A stretch of 64,000 nucleotides of DNA from Clostridia bacterium. Its GTDB lineage: Bacteria; Bacillota; Clostridia; Oscillospirales; CAG-272. Made by a program: the position numbers and the translations under genes. Location of the stretch: contig JAFTXX010000021.1 in NCBI GenBank assembly GCA_017461475.1, positions 1 through 64,000 on the forward strand, read 5' to 3'. Under the pieces are notes generated by a model that made no database searches, had not been told where the DNA came from, and saw nothing but the letters and a program-made list of their open reading frames with translations. This document shows positions 33,021 through 41,524 of the stretch, in pieces; position 1 is the stretch's first letter; every line of letters begins with the position of its first letter.

Positions 33021-34043
33021 GTGAAAAAAAGCTTTCCAGCCATTTGCCAGAATAATAGCTTATGTGAGCGCATAGCCGAAGAAATTTCGGACGGTCGTTT
33101 TCCTCATGCTTATATTATTGCCGGAGCACCGGGAAGCGGAAAAAGAACTATTGCCATAAACATCGCTGCAGCACTTGCTTGTAAGGATAATTATACTATT
33201 CCGTGCGGTAATTGCGACAGTTGCCAAAAAATTTTGAACGGCTTTTCTCCCGATGTTTTTTTTATAAGAAAAGACGCTGATAAAAAGGAATTTACCGTTA
33301 ATCTCATTAGAGATATAAAAGAAAGCCTTTACATCGCACCAAATGAACTCGATAAGCGCGTTTATATAATCGAGGAAGCCGAAACGATGAATTTGAACGC
33401 GCAGAATGCTTTTTTAAAAATGCTTGAAGAACCGCCGGAATATGTTGTTTTTCTGCTGCTGTGTTCCAATACGGAAAATTTACTTGACACTATCAAAAGC
33501 CGCGCACCTATTCTTTATACCGAACATATCTCGCCTGACAACATTAAGGCACATTTATTAAAGCATTCATCACGGGCAAAAGAGCTTTTTGAGAATTCAC
33601 CCGAAAAACTCGATACGATGGTTTTATCCGCAAACGGAAGTATCGGTCTTGCGCTTTCGCTCTGTGAAGAAAGCGACAAACACCTGAAACTTCGCAGTTT
33701 GGTTACCGAGTTTCTAAACGCTTGGACTTCTCACAATTTGTCAGAACTCGACTTGTTTTGTGATACACTTCCCAATGATGCGGATACCGTAAATGACTTT
33801 TTGTCAACGCTGACTGTCGCTCTTCGTGACATAGCGGTTTCAAAATGTGATCAAAACGGACATTTGCTGTTTTTTTCTAATTTTGAAGAAGCCGAGGAAT
33901 TTGCGTTACGTGTGACGACCGTAAAAGCATTAAAGCTTATTGAAACCGCTAATGCACTGAAAGAAAAAATCAAATTCTACATCGATATAAGGTTAGCTGC
34001 AGTTACATTTTGCGGCGACGCTCGTAAAATTATGATAGGATGA
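33021..34043 (+). CDS. holB: DNA polymerase III subunit delta'
   Basis: 340 residues from a GTG start with AAGGAG upstream. AAA+ ATPase-like fold with AGAPGSGKRT (P-loop form), a C4 zinc module (ALACKD...CGNCDSC), IIEEAETMNLNAQNAFLKMLEEPP and a sensor region 'TIKSRAP'. As part of the clamp loader it complements DnaX, also in this window. It leads the holB-ricT pair, an order also known from Bacillus (holB-yaaT-yabA-yabB). Confidence 0.93.
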   Translation: MKKSFPAICQNNSLCERIAEEISDGRFPHAYIIAGAPGSGKRTIAINIAAALACKDNYTIPCGNCDSCQKILNGFSPDVFFIRKDADKKEFTVNLIRDIKESLYIAPNELDKRVYIIEEAETMNLNAQNAFLKMLEEPPEYVVFLLLCSNTENLLDTIKSRAPILYTEHISPDNIKAHLLKHSSRAKELFENSPEKLDTMVLSANGSIGLALSLCEESDKHLKLRSLVTEFLNAWTSHNLSELDLFCDTLPNDADTVNDFLSTLTVALRDIAVSKCDQNGHLLFFSNFEEAEEFALRVTTVKALKLIETANALKEKIKFYIDIRLAAVTFCGDARKIMIG

Positions 34044-34050
34044 GGTATAT

Positions 34051-34965
34051 ATGAATAACCAGGAAAATATTAATGAACTTGAAAACGAAACTCCGAGTGA
34101 AGTTGAAATAATAGGCGTCAAGTTTAAGCCATCCGGTAAAGTATATTACTTTGCCGCTAACAATTTTAAAGCATCTTCGGATGATAGCGTTATTGTAGAA
34201 ACAGCTCGCGGACTCGAAATCGGCAATGTTGCAGTTGCTAACAAAATGATTTCCCAATCCGAAATTGTTGCTCCTCTCCGTCCGGTTGTGCGTGTTGCAA
34301 CTCCTGCGGATATCAAACACGCTGAAGAAAATAAAGTAAAATGTGCGGAAGCTTTTGAAATCTGCAAGGCAAAAATTGCCGACCACAAACTTGAAATGAA
34401 TCTTGTAGAAGCGGAATACACTTTTGACAATTCCAAACTTCTCTTTTATTTTACTTCCGACGGCAGAGTGGACTTCAGAGAACTTGTAAAAGATTTGGCA
34501 TCCGTATTTCGCACCAGAATCGAGCTTAGACAAATCGGTATCCGCGACGAAGCAAAGCTTCTCGGCGGCCTCGGCGTTTGCGGAAGACCCTTCTGTTGTG
34601 CATCATTCCTTTCTGACTTTGTTCAGGTGTCTATAAAGATGGCCAAGGAACAGAATTTCTCTCTGAACTCTGCAAAAATTTCAGGCGCGTGCGGTAGACT
34701 GATGTGCTGTCTCAGATACGAGCACGAGACATATGAGGAAGCTTTGAAAAACACTCCTCCTGTAGGTTCTACTGTTAAAACTCCTAACGGTAACGGCGTA
34801 GTTATCGAGACAAGCCCACTCGCAAGTATGATAAAAGTTAGACTTGAAGACAAACCCGAAACTCCAAAAAGCTATTCCGTATCCGACGTTACTCTGCTCT
34901 ATCTTAAAAACCGTAAGCCTTCCGACAGCGATGATGCTGCATCGGAAGAAAGTAACAAAAAATAA
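34051..34965 (+). CDS. ricT: PSP1-domain protein RicT (YaaT)
   Basis: 304 residues. PSP1 domain in the centre: ELRQIGIRDEAKLLGGLGVC, RPFCCASFL and GACGRLMCCLRYEHE carry the clustered cysteines that bind [4Fe-4S] with partner proteins. In Bacillus RicT forms a complex with RicA (YmcA) and RicF (YlbF) which guides RNase Y and affects Spo0A, competence and biofilm. Its C-terminal KOW-like part (VGSTVKTPNGNGVV) is normal. Start 7 bases after holB with GAGGTA upstream. A YlbF/YmcA-family partner is encoded at 44155-44553. Confidence 0.92.
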   Translation: MNNQENINELENETPSEVEIIGVKFKPSGKVYYFAANNFKASSDDSVIVETARGLEIGNVAVANKMISQSEIVAPLRPVVRVATPADIKHAEENKVKCAEAFEICKAKIADHKLEMNLVEAEYTFDNSKLLFYFTSDGRVDFRELVKDLASVFRTRIELRQIGIRDEAKLLGGLGVCGRPFCCASFLSDFVQVSIKMAKEQNFSLNSAKISGACGRLMCCLRYEHETYEEALKNTPPVGSTVKTPNGNGVVIETSPLASMIKVRLEDKPETPKSYSVSDVTLLYLKNRKPSDSDDAASEESNKK

Positions 34966-34989
34966 TTTTGATTTTTTGCCGCTTTGCTA

Positions 34990-35023
34990 TTGATTTTTTA
35001 AGAAATTGTGTTACAATTATAAT
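34990..35023 (+). promoter_or_regulatory. Promoter of the ferredoxin gene
   Basis: TTGATT (34990-34995), 16-base spacer, TACAAT (35012-35017). An overlapping TATAAT (35018-35023) is an alternative -10 with no good -35. Confidence 0.55.
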
Positions 35024-35050
35024 ATCATTCATTTAACGGAGGTGTTAAAA

Positions 35051-35221
35051 ATGGCATACAAGATTTCTGATGAATGTATCGCATGCGGTGCATGTGAAGC
35101 AGAATGCCCTGTTAGCGCAATCAGCGAGCAGGACGGTAAGATGGTTATCGACGCAGACGCTTGCGTTGAGTGCGGCGCTTGTGCAGGCGTTTGCCCTGTA
35201 GATGCTCCCGCAGCTGAGTAA
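35051..35221 (+). CDS. 2[4Fe-4S] ferredoxin
   Basis: 56 residues from ATG 35051 with GGAGG seven bases upstream; a longer frame to 35006 lacks a start site. Two classic cluster motifs [12 protein letters not shown] and [12 protein letters not shown] (C-x2-C-x2-C-x3-C-P) make it a clostridial-type low-potential electron carrier. In a fermenter it takes electrons from pyruvate:ferredoxin oxidoreductase and feeds hydrogenase, so it may supply the [FeFe] hydrogenases at 53.7-58 kb. Single-gene unit with own promoter and terminator. Confidence 0.95.
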   Translation: MAYKISDECIACGACEAECPVSAISEQDGKMVIDADACVECGACAGVCPVDAPAAE

Positions 35222-35244
35222 TCTAACCGAACAGAATACATACG

Positions 35245-35277
35245 AGAAGCGGATCCGATTTTATCGCATCCGCTTCT
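35245..35277 (+). terminator. Terminator of the ferredoxin gene
   Basis: AGAAGCGGAT (35245-35254) / ATCCGCTTCT (35268-35277) with an inner CGAT-TTT-ATCG stem separated by a C-C mismatch, followed by TGATTT. The U tract is poor, so some read-through to trmN6 is possible. Confidence 0.6.
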
Positions 35278-35296
35278 TGATTTAAAGAGATAAACT

Positions 35297-36046
35297 ATGC
35301 TAAAACACGATGAGCGCATTGATCGCGTTAATGAAGATATATTACTTATACAAAAGAAAAACGGGCTTACTTTCGGAACTGACGCTTTACTGCTTGCCGC
35401 TTTTGTAAGACGCTCGCCGAGTTCCGTTGCGCTTGATTTCGGTGCAGGCAGCGGCATAATTTCTTTTTTATGTGCTGCAAGGAATAAATTCAAAAAAATC
35501 GTTTCCATAGAGGTGCAAAACGACTTTTACGATATTATTTGCAGAAACATCGAAATAAATGCATTTACCGAAAAAGTATCGGCAATAAACGCGGACATCA
35601 GAGATTTGTCATATAATATTCTCGGATTTGAAGCGGATGTTATTTTCAGCAATCCACCATATATGCGCAGTGGCAGCGGGAAGCAAAATGAAAATAACGA
35701 AAAGGCTATTGCCAGACATGAAATTTGCGGCACTATAGAAGACTTTTGCAATGCTGCGGCGAAAAATTTAAAGCATGGCGGTCTTTTCTATGTTGTGTAT
35801 CGCCCCGAACGCTTGACCGAATTGTTTTACGCCATGAGAAAGGCAAAAATCGAGCCCAAACGCCTTTGTCTGGTTTGTCCGGATGCTGACGCTGCCCCAT
35901 CGTTGATACTTGTAGAAGGAAAAAAAGGCGCTTCAGCCGAAATTAAATTAACCAAGCCTTTAATAATGTATAAAGACAAAACTCATAACGAATACACCTA
36001 TGATTTTCAATACATCTACGACAACGGTTGTTTTAAGGAGAATTAA
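35297..36046 (+). CDS. trmN6: tRNA1(Val) A37 N6-methyltransferase family protein
   Basis: 249 residues. Class I SAM methyltransferase: LDFGAGSGIISF (motif I) and SNPPYMRSGSG (NPPY catalytic motif for exocyclic amines). 'EDILLIQKKNGLTFGTDALLLAAF' at the N-terminus is typical of the TrmN6/YfiC/YabB group. It would methylate A37 of a tRNA. AAAGAG upstream of the ATG. It directly abuts rsmI (stop and start adjacent), as Bacillus yabB lies near yabC. Confidence 0.88.
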   Translation: MLKHDERIDRVNEDILLIQKKNGLTFGTDALLLAAFVRRSPSSVALDFGAGSGIISFLCAARNKFKKIVSIEVQNDFYDIICRNIEINAFTEKVSAINADIRDLSYNILGFEADVIFSNPPYMRSGSGKQNENNEKAIARHEICGTIEDFCNAAAKNLKHGGLFYVVYRPERLTELFYAMRKAKIEPKRLCLVCPDADAAPSLILVEGKKGASAEIKLTKPLIMYKDKTHNEYTYDFQYIYDNGCFKEN

Positions 36047-36976
36047 ATGGAAGAACTCTTGATTTATGACGATACTAAAAACAAAATTGTCGACGGTACT
36101 TTGTATCTTGTAACTACTCCGATAGGCAATATGGCAGACATTACTTACCGTGCAGTAAAAGTTCTGCAGGAAGTGACTTTTGTTGCCGCTGAAGACACTC
36201 GCAACACTCGTAAACTGCTTAGATATTTAGGAATCTCAAAAGAGGTTTCCAGTTACCATGAACACAACAAGTTCAGCAGCGGAAGCGAAATCGTAGAGCG
36301 CCTTTCTAAAGGACAGACTTGTGCCCTTGTCACAGATGCAGGTACACCTGCTATAAGCGACCCCGGAGAAGACTTAGTGCGTCTTTGCGTAAAAAACAAT
36401 ATACAGGTTACAGCAGTACCGGGTGTGAGCGCTGTTGTTACTGCTGTTTCCCTTTCCGCGCTTGACACACGTAGGTTTGTCTTTGAAGGCTTTTTGCCAG
36501 TTCAGCGTAGTGAAAGAAAAGAAAGGCTTAATGCTATCAAAAACGAGGCTCGCACAATCGTAATATACGAATCTCCGCATAAGCTTATAAAAACGCTTGA
36601 AGACCTTTTGCGTGAGCTAGGTGATCGAAAGATTTCTCTTTGCCGTGAGCTTACTAAAATAAACGAAGAGATCATGCGTACTACCATCAAAGAAGCCTGC
36701 GATTATTATACAGAACACGAACCACGCGGCGAGTACGTTTTAGTTATAGAAGGAACCGCTACTGACGAAAATGAAGACGCTTTTTGGAAAGCAATGAGTG
36801 TTACCGAACACATTAACCATTATCGCGACAATGGAATGAATAAGAAAGACGCGGTAAAATTAGTTGCTCAAGAAAGAGGCGTTCCAAAAAGTTCGGTATA
36901 TAATGAATACGAAAAGAACAACGAAGGAAAACATGTAGCAGTTTTTGAAAATTTAATTCTCAGAAGTGACGATTAA
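36047..36976 (+). CDS. rsmI: 16S rRNA (cytidine-1402 2'-O)-methyltransferase
   Basis: 309 residues. Tetrapyrrole-methylase fold: GTLYLVTTPIGNMADITYRA, AAEDTRNTRKLL, LVTDAGTPAISDPGEDLV and YESPHKLIKTL are the RsmI signatures. Methylates the ribose of C1402 in the 30S decoding centre. The ATG follows the trmN6 stop codon without a gap, with AAGGAG inside the trmN6 end, so translation is coupled. The C-terminal tail has the usual helical 'GMNKKDAVKLVAQERGV' segment. Confidence 0.96.
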   Translation: MEELLIYDDTKNKIVDGTLYLVTTPIGNMADITYRAVKVLQEVTFVAAEDTRNTRKLLRYLGISKEVSSYHEHNKFSSGSEIVERLSKGQTCALVTDAGTPAISDPGEDLVRLCVKNNIQVTAVPGVSAVVTAVSLSALDTRRFVFEGFLPVQRSERKERLNAIKNEARTIVIYESPHKLIKTLEDLLRELGDRKISLCRELTKINEEIMRTTIKEACDYYTEHEPRGEYVLVIEGTATDENEDAFWKAMSVTEHINHYRDNGMNKKDAVKLVAQERGVPKSSVYNEYEKNNEGKHVAVFENLILRSDD

Positions 36977-36977
36977 C

Positions 36978-37019
36978 AAAAAATACCGTATGAACCATCA
37001 GATTCATACGGTATTTTTT
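36978..37019. terminator. Bidirectional terminator between rsmI and the FAD oxidoreductase gene
   Basis: AAAAAATACCGTATGAA (36978-36994) pairs with TTCATACGGTATTTTTT (37003-37019), 8-base loop. Confidence 0.9.
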
Positions 37020-37020
37020 A

Positions 37021-38421
37021 TTACATTCCTTTATCCAAAAGTTTTCTTCCCATGAGAACCCCCATAACACTGCTCATCATCAAGCCACGTGTCCAACCTG
37101 AGCTATCGCCGAGACAATGAAGACCTTTTATGTTTGTTTCAAGATTTTCATCCATCTTTACTTTGTTTGAATAAAACTTAAGTTCCGGACTGTAAAGAAG
37201 TGTTTCTGTGCTTGCAAATCCCGGAACAACCACATCAAGCATTTTAATAAATTCTATGATATTAGTCATAGCTCTGTATGGCATTGCTGCTGTAATATCA
37301 CCCGGAACAGCGTCTTTAAGCGTAGGTTTAACATTGCTGAAAGCAAGTTCTTTCGCCCAAGTGCGCTTACCGTCGAGAATGTCTCCGTAACGCTGAACCA
37401 AAATATGGCCGGAGCCAAGCATGTTGGTAAGTTCGCCAACCTTCTGAGCATAAGCAATAGGTTGATTAAACGGATCTGTAAAATTATGACTTACAAGAAT
37501 CGCAAGATTGGTGTTATCACTCTTGGTATCTTTAAAACTGTGTCCGTTTACCACGGCTAAATCGTTGTCATAATTCTCTTGCGCAACAAAGCCGCCCGGA
37601 TTTTGGCAGAAAGTTCTGACTTTGTTTTTCCAAGGCTTAGGATATCCGATAAGTTTGCTTTCATAAAGGACTTTGTTTACTTTTTCCATTACCTCGTTGC
37701 GGCACTCGACACGTACTCCAATGTCAACGGTTCCGGGTTGGTGAGCAATGCCGTGAGCTTCACAAATTCCTTCTAACCAATCAGCACCGCGTCTGCCTGT
37801 GGCAATAACTATTTCCGAAGCACTGTACTCAACCTGCTCGTCGTTTTCACGAATAATTACGCCACTGCATACTCCGTCTTTAATGACAATGTTTTCGCAT
37901 TCTGTCGAAAACATCATATCAACGCCATTTTCAGCTAACCAATTCTGAATATCAAAATAAAGCTTTTGAGCTTTTTCTGTTCCCAGATGACGAATAGGAC
38001 AATCAACCAATTTGAGATTAGCTTTAATTGCATTCTTTCGGATTTCTTTTATTTCATCACCGTTGCTAATACCTTCGACGTGCGGGTCAGCACCGAATTC
38101 AAGATAGATTTTATCAGTGTAATTGATCAAATCTTGCGTCAAATCAGCACCTATTAAATCGGGCAAGTCACCGCCCACCTCATACGAGAGACTCAGTTTG
38201 CCGTCGGAAAAAGCCCCCGCTCCGGAAAAGCCTGTTGTAATAGCACAATGAGGTTTGCAATTCAAACACTTGCCGACCTCAGCTTTAGGACAATGCCTTT
38301 TTTCTACAGGTTTGCCTTTCTCCACTATTAAAATTTTCGACTTACTGCCGTTTTTCTTCATTTCAAGTGCGGTAAAAATACCGGCAGGACCCGCACCTAC
38401 GATAATCACATCGTACTTCAT
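37021..38421 (-). CDS. FAD-dependent oxidoreductase of the COG2509 type
   Basis: 466 residues. Rossmann FAD motif VGAGPAGIFTALE (8-20), then a cysteine-bearing segment HCPKAEVGKCLNCKPHC (about 43-59) followed by 'TGFSGAGAFSDGKLSL', and a second dinucleotide region 'EIVIATGRRGADWL'. This is the family of uncharacterised FAD-dependent dehydrogenases (COG2509) common in Clostridia; the substrate is unknown. The cysteines could bind a metal or serve as redox residues. Start ATG with TAGGGAGAA upstream, 9 bases after tgt; last gene of the miaB-mutSL-tgt unit. Confidence 0.85.
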   Translation of the reverse strand: MKYDVIIVGAGPAGIFTALEMKKNGSKSKILIVEKGKPVEKRHCPKAEVGKCLNCKPHCAITTGFSGAGAFSDGKLSLSYEVGGDLPDLIGADLTQDLINYTDKIYLEFGADPHVEGISNGDEIKEIRKNAIKANLKLVDCPIRHLGTEKAQKLYFDIQNWLAENGVDMMFSTECENIVIKDGVCSGVIIRENDEQVEYSASEIVIATGRRGADWLEGICEAHGIAHQPGTVDIGVRVECRNEVMEKVNKVLYESKLIGYPKPWKNKVRTFCQNPGGFVAQENYDNDLAVVNGHSFKDTKSDNTNLAILVSHNFTDPFNQPIAYAQKVGELTNMLGSGHILVQRYGDILDGKRTWAKELAFSNVKPTLKDAVPGDITAAMPYRAMTNIIEFIKMLDVVVPGFASTETLLYSPELKFYSNKVKMDENLETNIKGLHCLGDSSGWTRGLMMSSVMGVLMGRKLLDKGM

Positions 38422-38430
38422 TGTTTCTCC

Positions 38431-39567
38431 CTAATTATCAGTTCGCTTATCTAAAATTTTAGAGTATTTTTCATAAAATTCCTCATACCTGCCTTCGTCC
38501 AATGCGTCACGAATTTTCTGCATAAGTTCATTATAAAAATAGAGATTATGCAGCACACACAAACGCATACCGAGAAGCTCACGGGCTTTGAATAAATGAC
38601 GGATGTAAGCTCTGCTGTAATCGCGGCATGCAGGACAATTGCAGTTTTCGTCTATCGGACGTGAATCTTCAAAGAAACGTTCATTATTTATATTCATCTT
38701 GCCGTGCCAGGTAAACAAGTTGCCGTGACGTGCGTTTCTGCTGGGCATTACGCAATCAAAAAAGTCAACACCGCGGTGAACAGCCTCCAGAATATTCAAA
38801 GGCGTACCAACACCCATTAAATATCTCGGTTTGTCAACCGGCATGTGCGGTTCAACAGCTTCGATAATTCTGTACATTTCCGACGCTTCTTCGCCAACAG
38901 CCAAACCACCGATAGCATAACCGTCAAGGTCGAGTTTTGCTATCTCTTTCATGTTTTCAACACGAAGGTCGGCGAAAGTACTTCCCTGATTAATTCCGAA
39001 AAGCATTTGCTTTTTGTTAATGGTGCCCGGAAGCGAATTTAAACGGTCCATCTCCGCCTTGCATCTGTACAACCACCTTACAGTGCGCTCGCTCGACATT
39101 TTTGCATATTTGTAAGTTGTCGGATTTTCTACGCATTCATCAAAAGCCATAGCAATGGTAGATGCCAAATGAGACTGAATTCTCATGCTTTCTTCAGGCC
39201 CCATAAAAATGCGTTTACCATCCATGTGGGAGGAAAAATGCACACCTTCTTCGGTGATTTTTCTCAGTTTTGCAAGAGAGAAGACCTGAAATCCACCGCT
39301 ATCGGTAAGAACGGGTCTGTCCCAGTTGAAAAATTTATGAATTCCACCAAGCTTATAAATCAAATCGTCACCGGGGCGAATATGAAGATGATATGTGTTT
39401 GATAATTCAACTTGGCAATTAATTTCTTTCAAATCCGTGGTTGAAATTCCGCCTTTTACAGCGGCGCTTGTGCCAACATTCATAAATACAGGGGTCTGAA
39501 TGGTACCATGCACGGTTTCAAATTCACCGCGTCTTGCTTTTCCTTCTGTTTTTAGTAATTTAAACAT
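38431..39567 (-). CDS. tgt: Queuine tRNA-ribosyltransferase
   Basis: 378 residues. TDSGGFQVFSLAKLRKI (substrate-binding and catalytic Asp), 'GVGTPLNILEAVHRGVDFFDCVMPSRNARHG' region with the nucleophile Asp, and the zinc site CNCPACRDYSRAYIRHLF. It exchanges G34 for preQ1 in GUN-anticodon tRNAs. No queA is visible in the window. ATG with AAAAGGA upstream, 20 bases after mutL. Confidence 0.97.
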   Translation of the reverse strand: MFKLLKTEGKARRGEFETVHGTIQTPVFMNVGTSAAVKGGISTTDLKEINCQVELSNTYHLHIRPGDDLIYKLGGIHKFFNWDRPVLTDSGGFQVFSLAKLRKITEEGVHFSSHMDGKRIFMGPEESMRIQSHLASTIAMAFDECVENPTTYKYAKMSSERTVRWLYRCKAEMDRLNSLPGTINKKQMLFGINQGSTFADLRVENMKEIAKLDLDGYAIGGLAVGEEASEMYRIIEAVEPHMPVDKPRYLMGVGTPLNILEAVHRGVDFFDCVMPSRNARHGNLFTWHGKMNINNERFFEDSRPIDENCNCPACRDYSRAYIRHLFKARELLGMRLCVLHNLYFYNELMQKIRDALDEGRYEEFYEKYSKILDKRTDN

Positions 39568-39587
39568 TATATATCCTTTTCAAAAAA

Positions 39588-41507
39588 TTATTCTCTGCCG
39601 AATTGTCTGTCAAGATCACTTTTTGTAAGATTAACTACAACGGGACGCCCGTGCGGACACACGGTAATGTCAGGGATGGTCAAAATTTTTTCAACAACAA
39701 AACGAACATCGCTATCGCTGTCACGCCTTCCGCCTTTCATTGCAGCTTTGCAGGAAGCTTGATACAAGGCTTTCTCATAAACATCCTGCTTCGTAATTTC
39801 AATATTTCCTGTTCCGTCGGCAAGACGATCCGCCATTGTAGCAAATACATCTTCAACATCGGAAATTTTAAGTGCGGAGGGGATTTGAGTGATTTTAACC
39901 TGCTTTTGAGACGGCTCACATTCAAAATCAAATCCTATTTCACGGAAACTGTCTTCATAGTCACAAACTGCTGCAAAATCAACAGCAGAAAGACTGACGG
40001 TGATAGGCACAAGTAATACTTGCGGCGCAACCGACACATTTTTAAGCTTTCCACGAAGCGTTTCAAAAAGAATACGCTCATGCGCGGCGTGTTTGTCAAT
40101 AACAATAACTTTGTTGTCACATTCTACAAAAATATATGTATTGAAAGCAATGCCGATGATACTGTATTCGGGAATGGGAACATTGTCATTTTCGACATTA
40201 TCTATTGTTGGAAAACTTGTTTCTCTTTCTGTTTTTGAAAAAGAAGGCGGAACAGAAATATCACTGACAAGCGGAGAAAATTTCGGCGCAAAAGTTTTTT
40301 CTTCTTGAACTTGAGGCGCTGTCGCTTCTGCTCTTGCTTTTTCACGATACTCATTTGAAACACCGGAATGAAACGCCATGGTTCCTAATGTATCAATTTT
40401 TAATTGCTCAGGAGAAAATTCCTTAACATCCACTCGGTCAATAACCGGAACAAAGGCGTTAAGAGCAGATCTGCTTGTCGAAACAGACGGACTGCGCAAA
40501 ACCAAATCAGAGCGTTCGGTATTTTTCTCAAGCGCATTCCTTACCGCATAATATACTGTATCAAATATAAATTTTTCATTTGAAAATTTTACTTCAAGCT
40601 TAGCGGGATGCACATTGACATCAACAGTGCTCGGGTCGATATCAATAAACAAAACGCAAGCAGGAAATCTTTCGGGGGCGATATACGAGCTGTATGCTTG
40701 TTCAATAGCCGCCATTGCGGTACGGCTTTTTACAAATCTACTGTTAACAAAGAAATTCTGAAAATTTCTTGTAGGCTTAACATTATCGGGACGACCGATG
40801 AAACCGTGCACAGAAATACCTTCACTGCCGCATTTTACAGGAATTAACCGCTTTGCAAAATCCTTGCCGAATATTGAGAAAATAACATGATCAAGTTTAC
40901 CGTCACCCGCGGTTTCGACTTTAATATTTCCATCAGAAATAAGTTTGAATGAGATTTCCGGGTGAGAAAGCGCAATCTTTTCAACAGATGCACAAACCGC
41001 CGAAGCTTCCGTAGCATCTTTTTTTAAAAACTTGCGGCGAGCGGGAACATTGGCAAAAAGCTCCTCAACGGTTATTGTAGTTCCGTTTGGGCATCCCGCT
41101 TCGGCAACTTCGACAATTTCTCCGCCATCCGCAAAAAGCATTGTACCGTTTGTTGCGCTTTCGGTCTTGGAGATTATGCGTACTTTTGATACAGAAGATA
41201 TAGCCGCAAGTGCTTCCCCTCTGAATCCGAGAGTGAAAATAGCGTTCAAATCAGCTGCTTTCTCAATTTTGCTTGTCGCATGGCGTTTTAAAGCAAGTGG
41301 CATGTCATCGGACGAAATGCCGCTGCCGTTATCCGAAACTCTAATGTATGAAACACCGCCGTTTTTAATTTCAACGGTGATTTTAGTAGCACGAGCATCT
41401 ATAGAATTTTCAACAAGTTCTTTTACAACAGACGACGGTCTGTCAACGACCTCGCCAGCAGCTATCAAATTTGCTACTTGCGCACTGAGTACGTTTATCT
41501 TTCCCAT
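39588..41507 (-). CDS. mutL: DNA mismatch repair protein MutL
   Basis: 639 residues. GHKL ATPase N-terminus with SVVKELVENSIDARA, VSDNGSGIS and TLGFRGEALAAI; a variable linker (about 335-440); C-terminal dimerisation domain with the endonuclease motif in the form DKHAAHERILFE (usual DQHA-x2-E-x4-E, Gln replaced by Lys) and CPHGRPVV near the end. It should therefore nick DNA, as expected where MutH is missing. SD AAGGTGG. It lies 17 bases downstream of mutS. Confidence 0.96.
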   Translation of the reverse strand: MGKINVLSAQVANLIAAGEVVDRPSSVVKELVENSIDARATKITVEIKNGGVSYIRVSDNGSGISSDDMPLALKRHATSKIEKAADLNAIFTLGFRGEALAAISSVSKVRIISKTESATNGTMLFADGGEIVEVAEAGCPNGTTITVEELFANVPARRKFLKKDATEASAVCASVEKIALSHPEISFKLISDGNIKVETAGDGKLDHVIFSIFGKDFAKRLIPVKCGSEGISVHGFIGRPDNVKPTRNFQNFFVNSRFVKSRTAMAAIEQAYSSYIAPERFPACVLFIDIDPSTVDVNVHPAKLEVKFSNEKFIFDTVYYAVRNALEKNTERSDLVLRSPSVSTSRSALNAFVPVIDRVDVKEFSPEQLKIDTLGTMAFHSGVSNEYREKARAEATAPQVQEEKTFAPKFSPLVSDISVPPSFSKTERETSFPTIDNVENDNVPIPEYSIIGIAFNTYIFVECDNKVIVIDKHAAHERILFETLRGKLKNVSVAPQVLLVPITVSLSAVDFAAVCDYEDSFREIGFDFECEPSQKQVKITQIPSALKISDVEDVFATMADRLADGTGNIEITKQDVYEKALYQASCKAAMKGGRRDSDSDVRFVVEKILTIPDITVCPHGRPVVVNLTKSDLDRQFGRE

Positions 41508-41524
41508 AGATGCTCACCACCTTA